Below are positions 44,817 to 54,098 of a stretch of 64,000 bases of DNA, one piece after another (the first letter of the stretch is position 1; every line of letters starts with the position of its first letter). Under the pieces are notes generated by a model. That model had not been told where the DNA came from, did not search any database, and saw only the letters and a program-made list of their open reading frames with translations. The stretch is from the NCBI GenBank assembly GCA_021462855.1, contig JAJTXQ010000020.1:173295-237294 (forward strand), read 5' to 3'. The position numbers and the translations under genes are program-made. This stretch comes from Dehalococcoidia bacterium. Lineage in GTDB: Bacteria; Chloroflexota; Dehalococcoidia; DSTF01; JACRBR01.

Positions 44817-45875
44817 CTACCAGCGCACGGCCCATCGTAACAGCCGGCCGTAGGCGCCGAAGCAACGATCCACAAGACGAACAACCGCGCCGCGTCCAAC
44901 ACCCGGCGCCAGCGGGATCGCCGCACTCATTACGTCGAGTAGTTCGCGGTCGCGCACGCGACGGATCGCCTGCACCCGCCGCCTCCGGCGCACGGTCGAC
45001 GGGATGCCGCGCACCACGCCCGCGTACGAACGCGCCTTCGCCCACGAGATCGCCGGCCCGGCGCGCAGCGCGTACCACCACACGCCCGCCTCGGCAAGCA
45101 GCAGCGCCGGCGCCAGCAACGCAAGCGTCCGCAGCCGGAAGATGTTCGCGAGCATGAAGTAGCGGTTGCGCTCCAGGTAGTAGAACTTCCACGCCGGCAG
45201 GCTCGGCGTGTAGTCGTGCACGACGCGCGAGCGCGGCGCCAGCACGACGTCGTACCCGGCGAGCCGCGCGCGCATCGACAGCTCAACGTCCTCCATGTAC
45301 ATGAAGAATCGCTCGTCGAAGCCGCCGATCTCCTCCAGCGCCTCGCGCCGCGCGACGAACGCCGCGCCTGAGATGCACGGCACCGATGCCGGCAGCACGT
45401 GCTCGTGCTGGTCGTCGCCCATGCCGCGGCACGAGCCGATCCCGGACAGGTGCACCGAAGTCCCGCACGCGTTCACGCGACGCTCGTCCGATGCCAGCAG
45501 CACCTTCGACGTCGCGAACGCGGCGCGCGGTGAGCGCTCCAGCGCCTGAACCAGCGCTCGCAGCCATCCCGCCTCAGGGCGCGCGTCCGGGTTCAGCACG
45601 GCGACGTACTCGCTGTCCGACCGTTCGAACGCCAGGTTGTTCGCCCCGCCGAAGCCGTCGTTTCGCCCGTTGCGGATCACCTCGACGTCCGGGAATCGCG
45701 CCTCGACCTCGTCCGCGGTCGCGTCGGCCGACGCATTGTCGACAATGACCACGCGATACGCCGGATAATCTTGCGCGATCAGCGCCGGCAGGTTCTGACG
45801 CAAGTAGTGCCACGAGTTCCAGGACACGACAGCGACATCGACAGACTCGCGCCCGTACGGCGCCCGGATGACCAT
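44817..45875 (-). CDS. Glycosyltransferase family 2 (rhamnosyltransferase-like), membrane-associated
   Basis: A 352-residue GT2 protein: VDVAVVSWNSWHYLRQNLPAL, YRVVIVDNASADATADEV, GRNDGFGGANNLAFERSDSEYVAVLNPDA (the NPD motif binds metal-nucleotide sugar), CISGAAFVARREALEEIGGFDERFFMYMEDVELSMRARLAGY, and two C-terminal hydrophobic helices. This is the WbbL-type architecture of cell-wall or O-antigen rhamnosyl transferases. The ATG at 45875 shares one base with the GT87 stop (TGATG). It acts at the cytoplasmic membrane face in glycan assembly. Confidence 0.92.
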   Translation of the reverse strand: MVIRAPYGRESVDVAVVSWNSWHYLRQNLPALIAQDYPAYRVVIVDNASADATADEVEARFPDVEVIRNGRNDGFGGANNLAFERSDSEYVAVLNPDARPEAGWLRALVQALERSPRAAFATSKVLLASDERRVNACGTSVHLSGIGSCRGMGDDQHEHVLPASVPCISGAAFVARREALEEIGGFDERFFMYMEDVELSMRARLAGYDVVLAPRSRVVHDYTPSLPAWKFYYLERNRYFMLANIFRLRTLALLAPALLLAEAGVWWYALRAGPAISWAKARSYAGVVRGIPSTVRRRRRVQAIRRVRDRELLDVMSAAIPLAPGVGRGAVVRLVDRCFGAYGRLLRWAVRW

Positions 45876-47035
45876 CAGCGCGCCCCCTCGCGGTGGCGGT
45901 TGCCGAGGATCGCGAGCGCGGCGACGGCGCCGAGCACCGCTGGCGTGACGATGTACGGGCCGTCTGTACCGCCGTTTCCAAAGGCATCCCCCGCCGGGAA
46001 GATGGTCACCGACTGGGTGTACAGCGCGGCCGCGTACAGCCCGGCGAACATCGCCGCGCGCGCAGCCGCCGGGATGTCGCACCGCACGAGCAGCGCGAGT
46101 CCGACGACGATCAGCGCGAAGTCATAGAACTGCGAGTACGGCGTCAGCAGCAGCATCGCGAACGCCGTCACGCAAGCGCCGCCGATGGCATCCGTCCGCG
46201 TCCACGCCACGACGACGAACGCGAACGACACGGCGATCAGCGCGAACGTGATCGGCGGCAGCGGCTCACGTCCGAGCGAGATCTGCACGCCGGGCCATGA
46301 GTAGAGCCACGATTGCTGCACGGGCAGCAGGTTGTCGGCGCTCTGCGGCCCCCAGTCGAACAGCAGCGACGCGTACTCGCGCATCGACCCGTAGCCGATC
46401 ACCGCGAACCCGATGAGCGCCATCCCGCCCGCCGCGACCAACATCAGCACGGCGTCGCGCCGGCGCGTCCGCGCAAGGTGCAGAAACGGCGCGGCGGCGT
46501 ACTGCGGCTTCAACGAGAGCAGCGACAGCACGAGCGCGCCCGCCTGGGGCCGTCGCGTCGAAAGCAGCAGGCCGCCGAGCGCCACCGCGGCCAGCAGCGG
46601 CGTGAAATGACCGAGCCGGATCGCCCAGTGCATCTGCGGCAGCGAGATCACCGCCAACGCCACCGCGACACGCGCCTCGGGCGCCGCGACGCCACGCTGC
46701 GCCGTCCACGCGATCCACAGCACGGCGGCCCAGTTCGCCACGAAGAGCGCGCGGTACGCGTTCAGCGCGCCGAGCCAGTGCAGCGGATACAGCACCGGCG
46801 CGAGCACCGGGTTGTACAACCCGACCAACCGCAGGTCACGTGCCGGCTCGTAGAAGTTACGGAAGTCGCCGATCGGCCCGTCGTGCAGGTAGCGAAGCGT
46901 GTCGGGCGCCCACGCCACCAGCACCGCCAGTTCCACGCCGATCGCCGCGAAGCACGCGAACGCCAGCGCATCGCGCCATGCGGTCCAGGCGCGCGTGGCC
47001 GGAGCGGATGCTGAAACGGCGGCCGAATCGATCAT
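45875..47035 (-). CDS. Glycosyltransferase family 87 (DUF2029) integral membrane protein
   Basis: A 386-residue polytopic protein with about nine membrane helices. GPIGDFRNFYEPARDLRLVGLYNP carries the loop acidic residues typical of GT87 polyprenyl-phosphate-sugar transferases (PimE-like), followed by ALVLSLLSLKPQYAAAPFL and LLTPYSQFYDFALIVVGLALL. It would transfer sugar from a lipid-linked donor outside the cytoplasmic membrane. Coupled to the GT2 gene by a one-base stop-start overlap. Confidence 0.88.
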   Translation of the reverse strand: MIDSAAVSASAPATRAWTAWRDALAFACFAAIGVELAVLVAWAPDTLRYLHDGPIGDFRNFYEPARDLRLVGLYNPVLAPVLYPLHWLGALNAYRALFVANWAAVLWIAWTAQRGVAAPEARVAVALAVISLPQMHWAIRLGHFTPLLAAVALGGLLLSTRRPQAGALVLSLLSLKPQYAAAPFLHLARTRRRDAVLMLVAAGGMALIGFAVIGYGSMREYASLLFDWGPQSADNLLPVQQSWLYSWPGVQISLGREPLPPITFALIAVSFAFVVVAWTRTDAIGGACVTAFAMLLLTPYSQFYDFALIVVGLALLVRCDIPAAARAAMFAGLYAAALYTQSVTIFPAGDAFGNGGTDGPYIVTPAVLGAVAALAILGNRHREGAR

Positions 47036-47121
47036 GCCGACGGGATCGTCGGCGCGCGCGCAGATTCAGCGGATCGGGGAATCCCCGATGCGCCGTGGGT
47101 GCCACCACCCGCTGCAGAGGC

Positions 47122-47634
47122 CTACTGCATCGACGCCGGCAGGTCGAGCCGCATGAATTCGAATTCGACGATCGTGCGCGCGTCCTGGGCGCGCAGCGTC
47201 ATCACCGCGAAGTGCGTCAGGTATCCGTCCGACCCCGTGCGCGCGAACGTCTGCCGGAATTCGCCGCGCAGGTCGACGAACTGCGTCGCCTGCCACTTGG
47301 GCGACTTCGCCAGATGGTCCAGCACCTGCGCCCCGGCTTCGCTCGGCGGAAGCTCCGACACCCACTCCACCCGGTTCGGGAGTTCGCGCCCGCGCCCCGC
47401 CCCGACCAGCGTGATGTCATATGGCAGCGGCGCGTCGAATGGGACGCCGGCGAGCGCGCGCTCGGCATCGGACTGGCCGCCGCGCACGCGATCGAGCGGC
47501 GGTACGCGCCCGACGTACGCCGCCAGGATGAATGCGCCGCACAGCGCCGCCGCGTACAGCGCCACGCGCGCCGCGCCGCGCCACGCGAGCGGGCGGGCGG
47601 AAGCCGACGCGGCGGCCACCAGGCTCATCTGCAT
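47122..47634 (-). CDS. Hypothetical protein with one N-terminal membrane helix
   Basis: A 170-residue protein, unrecognised. ARVALYAAALCGAFILAAYVG (about residues 21-40) is one hydrophobic helix with basic residues before it, so the rest, with strands such as VEWVSELPPSEAGAQVLDHLA and DARTIVEFEFMRLDL, should lie outside the cell. Codon use and the G/C-rich third positions fit a real gene. The ATG at 47634 is chosen because the longer frame is Arg/Pro-rich. It is 86 bases from the GT87 start and may serve the same surface-glycan system. Confidence 0.7.
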   Translation of the reverse strand: MQMSLVAAASASARPLAWRGAARVALYAAALCGAFILAAYVGRVPPLDRVRGGQSDAERALAGVPFDAPLPYDITLVGAGRGRELPNRVEWVSELPPSEAGAQVLDHLAKSPKWQATQFVDLRGEFRQTFARTGSDGYLTHFAVMTLRAQDARTIVEFEFMRLDLPASMQ

Positions 47635-47769
47635 ATCGAAGACTCGGCCGCAGGCGCCGCCCGCGGCATCGGGGCTCTGCCTACGGCGGCCACCGGATGG
47701 CGCCGGCGCATCGCGAGCACGGGAGCACGCCGGCACGGCCGCGGACGCCGCCAGGACGCATGCGCCACG

Positions 47770-48468
47770 TCACGCTGCGCGCCCGGCATGCAGCGCCACC
47801 GCGCCGCCCGCCATGCGCCGGTACTCCACGTCCTCGAAGCCCGCCGAACGCAGCATGGCGGCGACCGCATCCGCGTCCGGGAAGCCCTCGAGTGACGCGG
47901 GCAGGTAGCGGTATGCCGCACGGTCGCCGGCCAGCGCGCCGGCGATCGGCGGCATGACGCGGCTGAAGTACAGCCGGTACGCCCGCGAAAACAGTCCGCC
48001 CGGCGGCGCCGTCATGTCGAGGCAGACTGCCAGGCCGCCCGGCCGCAGCACGCGACGCATCTCGCGCAGCGCGCCGGGGAGGTCGACGAGGTTCCGCAGC
48101 ACGAACGCGTTCGTCACGACGTCGAACGAGCCGTCCCGGAACGGCAGGCGGTGGGCGTCCGCCGTGACCCACGCATGCAGCCGCCGCATGCCATGCCTGC
48201 GGGCCGCCACCGCAAGCATCGTCTGCGTGAAATCCGCGCCGGTCACCGACGCCGCACCTCGACGAGCCAGTTCGCGAGCCAGATCCCCCGTGCCGGTGCC
48301 GAGGTCGAGGACGCGCTTCCCTGCCGGCTCTGCCGCCCGCACCGCGGCACGCCGCCAACCTGCGTCTCTACCGAAGCTCATGAGGCGGTTGATCGCGTCG
48401 TAACGCCGGACGATCCGCCCGAACATCGCCTGGATCTCGCGGTTGCGCGCCGATGTTGCGTCGTCCAA
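47770..48468 (-). CDS. menG: Demethylmenaquinone/ubiquinone methyltransferase family (MenG/UbiE)
   Basis: A 232-residue UbiE/MenG-family protein: REIQAMFGRIVRRYDAINRLMSFGRDAGWRR at the N-terminus, LDLGTGTGDLARELARRG (SAM motif I), FDVVTNAFVLRNLVDLPGALREMRRVLRPGGLAVCLDM and FSRVMPPIAGALAGDRAAYRYLPASLEGFP. This is the standard quinone C-methyltransferase pattern. The start is probably TTG at 48468; the ATG at 48426 would cut the N-terminal helix. No other menaquinone gene is near except the distant BadI/MenB-like one. A role in the last methylation of menaquinone is likely. Confidence 0.88.
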   Translation of the reverse strand: MDDATSARNREIQAMFGRIVRRYDAINRLMSFGRDAGWRRAAVRAAEPAGKRVLDLGTGTGDLARELARRGAASVTGADFTQTMLAVAARRHGMRRLHAWVTADAHRLPFRDGSFDVVTNAFVLRNLVDLPGALREMRRVLRPGGLAVCLDMTAPPGGLFSRAYRLYFSRVMPPIAGALAGDRAAYRYLPASLEGFPDADAVAAMLRSAGFEDVEYRRMAGGAVALHAGRAA

Positions 48469-48503
48469 CGTTGCACCACCCGACGACGGTATACCGCACG
48501 CGC

Positions 48504-48547
48504 AAGCGGCGGCCCCGAGCGTCGGCGAGACGCCGGGGCCGCCGCTT
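48504..48547 (-). terminator. Long two-part hairpin after the MMPL gene
   Basis: AAGCGGCGGCCCCG pairs perfectly with CGGGGCCGCCGCTT (14 bp), and the enclosed loop holds a second GCGTC/GACGC stem of 5 bp. It starts 19 bases past the MMPL stop at 48567 and ends before menG. No T-tract follows, but a stem of this strength in the right place is probably the terminator of the exporter transcript. Confidence 0.6.
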
Positions 48548-48566
48548 CGGATTCGCGGAGCGCGCG

Positions 48567-50816
48567 CTATGCGCGGGCGACGGCCGCCGCCGGCGCCGAC
48601 GGCGCTTCGTCCGCTTCCACCGCGCCCTCGATGTTGATCCGCGGCAGCCACTCCAGCCAGCGCGGGAAGTACCAGTTCCAGTCCCCGAGCAGCTCCATGC
48701 TCGCCGGCACGAGCACCATGCGGATGATCGTCGCGTCGAGGATGACCGCCACGGCGAGGCCGAAGCCCACCTGCTGGAACGTCACCAGCTCGCCCGACGC
48801 CATGCCCGCGAACACCGCGACCATGATCAGCGCAGCGCCCGTGATGATCCCCGCCGTGCTCCGCAGCCCGTGCGCCACTGACGCCGCGTTGTCCCGCGTC
48901 TCGTCGTAGTGCTCCTTGATCCGGCTGAGCAGGAACACGTGGTAGTCCATCGAAAGCCCGAACAGGATGGCGAACAGGAACAGCGGCAGCCACGATTCGA
49001 TGACCGGCGCCTCGCGGAAGCCGAGCATGCTTGCGCCGACCCCCTTCTGGAACACGACCACGAGCAGGCCATACGCGGCGCCCACCGAAAGCAGGTTCAG
49101 CGCCACCGCCTTCAGCGGCACGACGATCGAGCGGAACACGACCATCAGCAGCAGGAAGCTGAAGCCGAGGACGAACGTGAACACGAGCGGCAGGTAGTCC
49201 TTCTGCGTCTCCACCGAGTCCACCGTCTCCGCCGTCGGTCCGCCGACGTACACATCCGCCGGCGCGCCGCCGAACGCCGCCGGGACGTACTCGCCGCGCA
49301 GCCGCGCCAGCGCGTCCTTCGACTCGGCGCTCGAGAAGTCGCCCGGCATGGCGACCGCGAGCAGCGCCAGGTCGCCGGAATCGTTCATCTCGACCTTCAC
49401 ATCGCCGAAGAACCCGTCGGCGGCAAGCGCCGCCTGCAACGCGGCGATCGCCCGCTGCACCGCCGGGTCGTCCACGTCCGCCGCGTCGATCACGATGTCC
49501 GCCGTGAGTACGCCGTCCGAGAACTCCTCGTTGATGACATCGAACGCGTGCCGCGACTCGCTGTCCTCCGGCAATGAGCTGATGCCGACACTGCCGAGGT
49601 TGATGTCGAGCACCGGAAGCGCCGCAGCGACCAGGAGCCCGCCCGAGACGACGACACTGATCACCGGGCGCGCCGTCACGACGTCCGTGATCCACTTCCA
49701 CACGCCGCCCGCGCTTTCCTTCGGGCCGCGCCGGCCGATGAACGGCAGTGTCAGCCAGTTCACGCGGTCGCCGAGCAGCCCCAGCACCGCCGGCAGCAGC
49801 GTCATCGACGCCACCACCGTCGCGACGACGACCAGGATGGCGCCGACCGCAAAGCTGCGGAACGTCGCGTCGGGCATGATGAACATCCCGCCGAGCGCGA
49901 TCGCCACCGCCATGCCTGAGAAGAACACCGTGCGCGTCGCCGTCGCGCCCGCCGTCGCGATGGCATCGACCTTGTCGCGCCCGTGCGCGCGCTCTTCGCG
50001 GAACCGCTGCACGATGAACAGCGAGTAGTCGATGCCCACCGCGAGCCCGATCATCGTGATGATGAAGACGACGAAGTTCGACATATCCATTGCGTTGCTT
50101 ACGACGGCCGTCGCGCCCGCCGCCACGAAGATCGACAGCAGCGCCAGCACGATCGGCAGTCCGGCCGCAACTACGGCTCCGAACACCACCAGCAGGATCA
50201 CCAGCGCCACGACGATGCCGATCAGCTCACCCTGCGCGAGCGTCTCTTCGAGCAACGTGCTCATCTCGCCCTCGACGCTGCCAAATCCGACCGTCGTCAC
50301 GCGGAACCCGTCGGTCCCATCCATCCCGCCGACGACCTTGACGAGCGGCTCGGCGGTGTCCACCGCATCGACGCGGTCACCGGTGAGCATCACGGGGATG
50401 AGCACCGTGCGCCCGTCGCGCGAGACGAGTCCCTGTGCGCCATCCCGATAGCTCTCGACCGAGCGCACCTGCGTGAGCGCGCGCAGGTCGCGCACGAGCG
50501 CGTCGACGAACGCGCCGTAGCGCGCATCGTCCGCCGTCATGCTGCCCGACTCGACGACGACGTACTCCTCCGCCGGCGTCTCGGTCCGCAGCCGGCGCTC
50601 GATGAGTTGCGCCGCCTTCGTTGCCTCGGTGCCCGCGGTGTCGCCATTCATCGAGAGCTTCATCGTGCCCGCCGCGAAATACGCGACGACGAGCAGCGCG
50701 GCCCAGAGCCCGAGCACGCGCCACGGGTGGCGCGCCGCCGCCCGCGTCACCGTGCCCGTGATGCCCGGCCGGTGCTGCACTCCGTTCCTCGCTGGCCTGG
50801 TTTCGTATGTCTTCAT
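48567..50816 (-). CDS. MMPL/RND-family transporter
   Basis: A 749-residue protein with two repeats of a large extracytoplasmic domain followed by five or six membrane helices. HPWRVLGLWAALLVVAYFAAG is the first helix. The proton-relay motifs are GLAVGIDYSLFIVQRFREER in the first half and LFGLSMDYHVFLLSRIKEHYDE in the second. Length and topology match actinobacterial-type MMPL proteins, which export lipids or hydrophobic compounds with proton motive force. The ATG at 50816 has AGGAGGAAG just upstream. It lies 161 bases from the response regulator gene, so the two-component system probably controls it. Confidence 0.93.
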   Translation of the reverse strand: MKTYETRPARNGVQHRPGITGTVTRAAARHPWRVLGLWAALLVVAYFAAGTMKLSMNGDTAGTEATKAAQLIERRLRTETPAEEYVVVESGSMTADDARYGAFVDALVRDLRALTQVRSVESYRDGAQGLVSRDGRTVLIPVMLTGDRVDAVDTAEPLVKVVGGMDGTDGFRVTTVGFGSVEGEMSTLLEETLAQGELIGIVVALVILLVVFGAVVAAGLPIVLALLSIFVAAGATAVVSNAMDMSNFVVFIITMIGLAVGIDYSLFIVQRFREERAHGRDKVDAIATAGATATRTVFFSGMAVAIALGGMFIMPDATFRSFAVGAILVVVATVVASMTLLPAVLGLLGDRVNWLTLPFIGRRGPKESAGGVWKWITDVVTARPVISVVVSGGLLVAAALPVLDINLGSVGISSLPEDSESRHAFDVINEEFSDGVLTADIVIDAADVDDPAVQRAIAALQAALAADGFFGDVKVEMNDSGDLALLAVAMPGDFSSAESKDALARLRGEYVPAAFGGAPADVYVGGPTAETVDSVETQKDYLPLVFTFVLGFSFLLLMVVFRSIVVPLKAVALNLLSVGAAYGLLVVVFQKGVGASMLGFREAPVIESWLPLFLFAILFGLSMDYHVFLLSRIKEHYDETRDNAASVAHGLRSTAGIITGAALIMVAVFAGMASGELVTFQQVGFGLAVAVILDATIIRMVLVPASMELLGDWNWYFPRWLEWLPRINIEGAVEADEAPSAPAAAVARA

Positions 50817-50977
50817 GGGACTTCCTCCTCTGCAATCGCGTGGCCCTTTTGACCTCATTGCAAGGCTAGGGCCGCGCCAGCGCCTCGGCGTCGCTCGGAA
50901 GAAGGAACTTGCGATGCACGAATGGAGGAGTTCGGAGGGCGCCCGCATACCCCCACGGTGGTACGCGCCGGATGCGG

Positions 50978-51643
50978 CTAACCGCGCTTCGGTGCGACCA
51001 GCCCGGCGTCGTACGCGAAGATCACCGCCTGCGCGCGGTCGCGCAGGTTGAGCTTCCCGAAGATGTGCTTCACGTGCGTCTTTACCGTGCCTTCGGACAG
51101 CACGAGTTGTTCGGCGATTTCGGCGTTCGACATCCCGCGCGCGACAAGCGCCAGCACCTCTCGCTCCCGCTCCGTGATCTCGTCGAGCGACCGCGCGTCC
51201 TGCGCCGCCGCTGGCAACTGCGCGAACTGGTCGATGAGCCGGCGCGTCACCGACGGCGCCAGCAATGCGTCGCCGCCCGCCACGACACGAATGCCGGCGA
51301 TGAGGTCCGCTGCGGGCGTGCGTTTGAGCAGAAAGCCGCTCGCGCCCGCGCGCAATGCCTCGTAGACGTACTCGTCCACCTCGAACGTCGTCAGCACGAG
51401 CACGCGGCACGTGTCCTCGCGGCCGAGCGCGGCGATCCGTCGCGTCGCTTCCAGCCCGTCTATCTCCGGCATCTGGATGTCCATGAGCACCACGTCGGGG
51501 TCGAGCCGCGCCGCAGCGTCGACCGCCTCGGCGCCGTTCGACGCTTCGCCGATCACGTCGAAGTCAGGGTCCGATTCCAGGATCAGGCGAAGTCCGGCGC
51601 GGACCAACTGCTCGTCGTCGGCGAGCACGATGCGCACGGTCAC
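50978..51643 (-). CDS. NarL/DesR-type response regulator (REC plus LuxR HTH)
   Basis: A 221-residue response regulator. REC domain: IVLADDEQLVRAGLRLIL with acidic pair, phospho-acceptor Asp55 in DVVLMDIQMPEIDG, LTTFEVDEYVYEAL and conserved Lys in GFLLKRT. LuxR-type HTH: LDEITEREREVLALVARGMSNAEIAEQLVLSEGTVKTHVKHIFGKLNLRDR. It overlaps the histidine kinase gene by 4 bases. The 161-base gap to the MMPL gene is a likely target. Confidence 0.95.
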   Translation of the reverse strand: MTVRIVLADDEQLVRAGLRLILESDPDFDVIGEASNGAEAVDAAARLDPDVVLMDIQMPEIDGLEATRRIAALGREDTCRVLVLTTFEVDEYVYEALRAGASGFLLKRTPAADLIAGIRVVAGGDALLAPSVTRRLIDQFAQLPAAAQDARSLDEITEREREVLALVARGMSNAEIAEQLVLSEGTVKTHVKHIFGKLNLRDRAQAVIFAYDAGLVAPKRG

Positions 51644-52842
51644 GCGCCCCCTCCGTACGGCAAGCGCGCGCGCACGCGGAAGCCGCCGCCCGCGCGCGGG
51701 CCCGCATCGAGGTCGCCGCCGAACAGCGCGACGCGCTCCTGCATGCCGATCAGGCCGCGTCCGCGCTGGCCCGGCGCGCCGGCGGCCGGTCCCGAGCCGT
51801 CGTCGGTGATCTCGACCTCTACGCCGTCTGCCGCAAAGCGGATGCGCACGCTCGCGCGCGCCGGCCCTGCGTGCTTCAGCGCATTCGTCAGCGCCTCCTG
51901 GATGATCCGGTACGCCGACAGGTCAATGCTCGCCGGGAGCGCGACCGGCGTCCCTTCGACCGTCACGTCGACCGGCAGCCCGGCGCCGGCGACCCGCTTC
52001 GCCAGCGCGTCCACGTCGGCGAGCCCCGGCTGCGGGCCGAGCGACCCATCCGTGACATCGCTCTCCCGCAGGATGCCCAGCATGCGTTCCATGTCCGTGA
52101 GCGCCTGCCGCCCGGTCGTTTCGATCGATGCGAGCGACTCGCGCGCAGCGTCGGGCTTGCTGTCGAACACGCGCTGCGCGCCGCCCGACTGGATCACCAT
52201 CACGTTGAGCGCGTGCCCGACCATATCGTGCAGCTCCCGCGCGATGCGCGCCCGCTCGTCCGCCACCGCCTCTCGCGCGCGATTCTCGCGCTCGCGTTCG
52301 AGCAGGCTCGCCCGCTCCTCCACGACCGTCGTGTATTCGCGCCTGCTTCGCGCGTACATGCCGAGCCCCCAGCCGGCGGCGTACGTGGCGTACGTCGTGA
52401 CGGCCTGCGCAAAGCCCGGGTCGCCGCGGTCGGTCGCGTAGTAAATCGCGATCGCGGCCGCCGTGACCGCGGCGGCGAGGATCGCGCGTCGCGTGTCCGT
52501 CAGCGACGCCGCGCTGTACAGGATGACGAGCGCGGCCAGCGTCCCCGCCGGCATGCCCTGGTAGCCGATGGCCATGTATGCCGAGATCGCGCCGGCGCTC
52601 ACCGTCAGCGCGCCCAGCGGCGCGACGCTTCGCATCGCGATCGGCAGCGTCTGCAGCAACAGCAGCACGATGCCGAGCGTGTCGTCATCGCGGTACCGGT
52701 CGTCGTCACCGAACCGCGCGGCGGCGGTGAACAGCGCGGAAGCGGCGAACACGAGCGCCAGCGCCGCATCAACCGCGTGCGGGTTCACCCCGCGCACGCG
52801 CTCGAGGACCCGCTGCCAGTACGATGCTCCGGGTTTCGTCAC
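51640..52842 (-). CDS. Sensor histidine kinase (HisKA_3, NarX/DesK type)
   Basis: A 400-residue kinase. About five N-terminal membrane helices with almost no extracytoplasmic domain are followed by a coiled coil (VVEERASLLERERENRAREAVADERARIAREL), the H box ARELHDMVGHALNVMVIQSGGAQRV, and the ATPase domain with AYRIIQEALTNALKHAG (N box) and GRGLIGMQERVALFGG (G box). The membrane-embedded sensing region suggests detection of a membrane or hydrophobic signal. The GTG at 52842 with GGAGA about 8 bases upstream is preferred to the longer frame up to 52938. It is coupled to the response regulator by a 4-base overlap. Confidence 0.93.
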   Translation of the reverse strand: MTKPGASYWQRVLERVRGVNPHAVDAALALVFAASALFTAAARFGDDDRYRDDDTLGIVLLLLQTLPIAMRSVAPLGALTVSAGAISAYMAIGYQGMPAGTLAALVILYSAASLTDTRRAILAAAVTAAAIAIYYATDRGDPGFAQAVTTYATYAAGWGLGMYARSRREYTTVVEERASLLERERENRAREAVADERARIARELHDMVGHALNVMVIQSGGAQRVFDSKPDAARESLASIETTGRQALTDMERMLGILRESDVTDGSLGPQPGLADVDALAKRVAGAGLPVDVTVEGTPVALPASIDLSAYRIIQEALTNALKHAGPARASVRIRFAADGVEVEITDDGSGPAAGAPGQRGRGLIGMQERVALFGGDLDAGPRAGGGFRVRARLPYGGGA

Positions 52843-52921
52843 GCCCACGGTCTCCTGCCCGGCCCAGCGTACACCGCCGGCAGGCGCGCGGCGACGGGAC
52901 CGCCGTGCACCATTCCGCCAA

Positions 52922-52939
52922 CGTGGCGCCTGCGCCACG
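52922..52939. promoter_or_regulatory. Inverted repeat in divergent kinase / LLM oxidoreductase region
   Basis: CGTGGCGC-CT-GCGCCACG is a perfect 8-bp inverted repeat with a 2-base centre, in the 203-base divergent gap between the histidine kinase and the LLM oxidoreductase. Because both neighbours start here it is more likely an operator than a terminator. The short centre disfavours an RNA hairpin. Confidence 0.35.
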
Positions 52940-53045
52940 CTGCCGATCGCGCCCGGCGGGGGCCAGATGGCTCTGGACTGGATGGCGCGCTGCGGCCAGA
53001 TTCAGGGCACGTCACAACCACGATTGAAGCCGACAGGATCACGCT

Positions 53046-54098
53046 ATGAAGTTCGGTCAACTCCACCTGTTCGAGAACCCGATCAACCGGACTGAGAAAG
53101 AGATCGTCGACGAGCAGTTCGACGTCATGGTCCGCGCCGAGGAGTTCGGCTTTGACTCCGTCTGGCCCGCCGAGCACCACTTCAGCGAGTACGGGTATTG
53201 CGCATCCCCCGCCGTGACGCTGGCCGCTGTCGCCGCACGCACCAAGACCGTGCGCCTGGGCACCGGCGTCGTCGTGTTGCCGTTGAACCACCCCGTGCGC
53301 GTCGCCGAGGACTTCGCGCTGCTCGACCTCATGTCAGGCGGCCGCGTCGATCTGGGCATCGGGCGCGGCTACCAGCCGCACGAGTTCGCCGGCTACAACA
53401 TCGACCAGACTCGCTCGCGGGAACGCTTCCGCGAATCCGTCGAGATCATCCAGAAGTCGTGGACCGAAGAGCGGTTCAGCTACGACGGTGAGTTCTACCA
53501 GCTCCACGACCTCTCGGTGCGGCCGAAGCCGCTGCAGCAACCGCATCCGCCGGTCTGGATGGCCTCGCTCTCACCCGAGTCGTTCGACCTGTGCGGCCGC
53601 TACGGCTTCAACCTCATGTGCGCGCCGGTCTTCGGATTCGACGTCAACACCGGCGCCGCGCTGATCGAGCAGTACCGCCAGGCGCTCCGGACGCACGGGC
53701 GCAGCCCCGGGGAGTTCGAGATCGCCGGCCTGACGATGACCTACGTCGCCGACACCACGCAGCAGGCGCTGGCGGAGTTCCGCGACGCCGTGATGTGGTA
53801 CTACCGCACGTTCGCCAAGTACATCGCGCCGCCGAAGGAACAGCCAGCCGTGCCGACGTATGAGTTCTACCAGCGCGCGCGCCAGTTCCTCGAAGTCGTC
53901 GAGTGGGAGGCGGTCGTGCGCGCGGGCGCGGTCGTCTGCGGCAGCCCGGATGAGGTCGTCGAGCGGATTGCACAGATCCGCGAGCTCACCGGCATGACGC
54001 ATTACCTTGCGTGGACGCGCATCGGCGGCCTCGCGCACCCGAACGTCCTGCGCAGCATGGAGCTCATGGCATCGCGCGTCATGCCGCAACTGCGCTGA
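53046..54098 (+). CDS. LLM-class flavin-dependent oxidoreductase (luciferase-like)
   Basis: A 350-residue luciferase-like TIM-barrel protein: FGQLHLFENP, EEFGFDSVWPAEHHFSEYGYCASPAVTLAAVAARTKTVRLGTGVVVLPLNHPVRVAEDFALLDLMSGGRVDLGIGRGYQPHEFAGYN, RPKPLQQPHPPVWMAS. The WPAEHHFSEY and GRGYQPHEF segments place it with FMN-dependent monooxygenases rather than the F420-type homologue at 8328. It probably works with a separate flavin reductase not seen here. It stands alone, divergent from the kinase. Confidence 0.92.
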   Translation: MKFGQLHLFENPINRTEKEIVDEQFDVMVRAEEFGFDSVWPAEHHFSEYGYCASPAVTLAAVAARTKTVRLGTGVVVLPLNHPVRVAEDFALLDLMSGGRVDLGIGRGYQPHEFAGYNIDQTRSRERFRESVEIIQKSWTEERFSYDGEFYQLHDLSVRPKPLQQPHPPVWMASLSPESFDLCGRYGFNLMCAPVFGFDVNTGAALIEQYRQALRTHGRSPGEFEIAGLTMTYVADTTQQALAEFRDAVMWYYRTFAKYIAPPKEQPAVPTYEFYQRARQFLEVVEWEAVVRAGAVVCGSPDEVVERIAQIRELTGMTHYLAWTRIGGLAHPNVLRSMELMASRVMPQLR

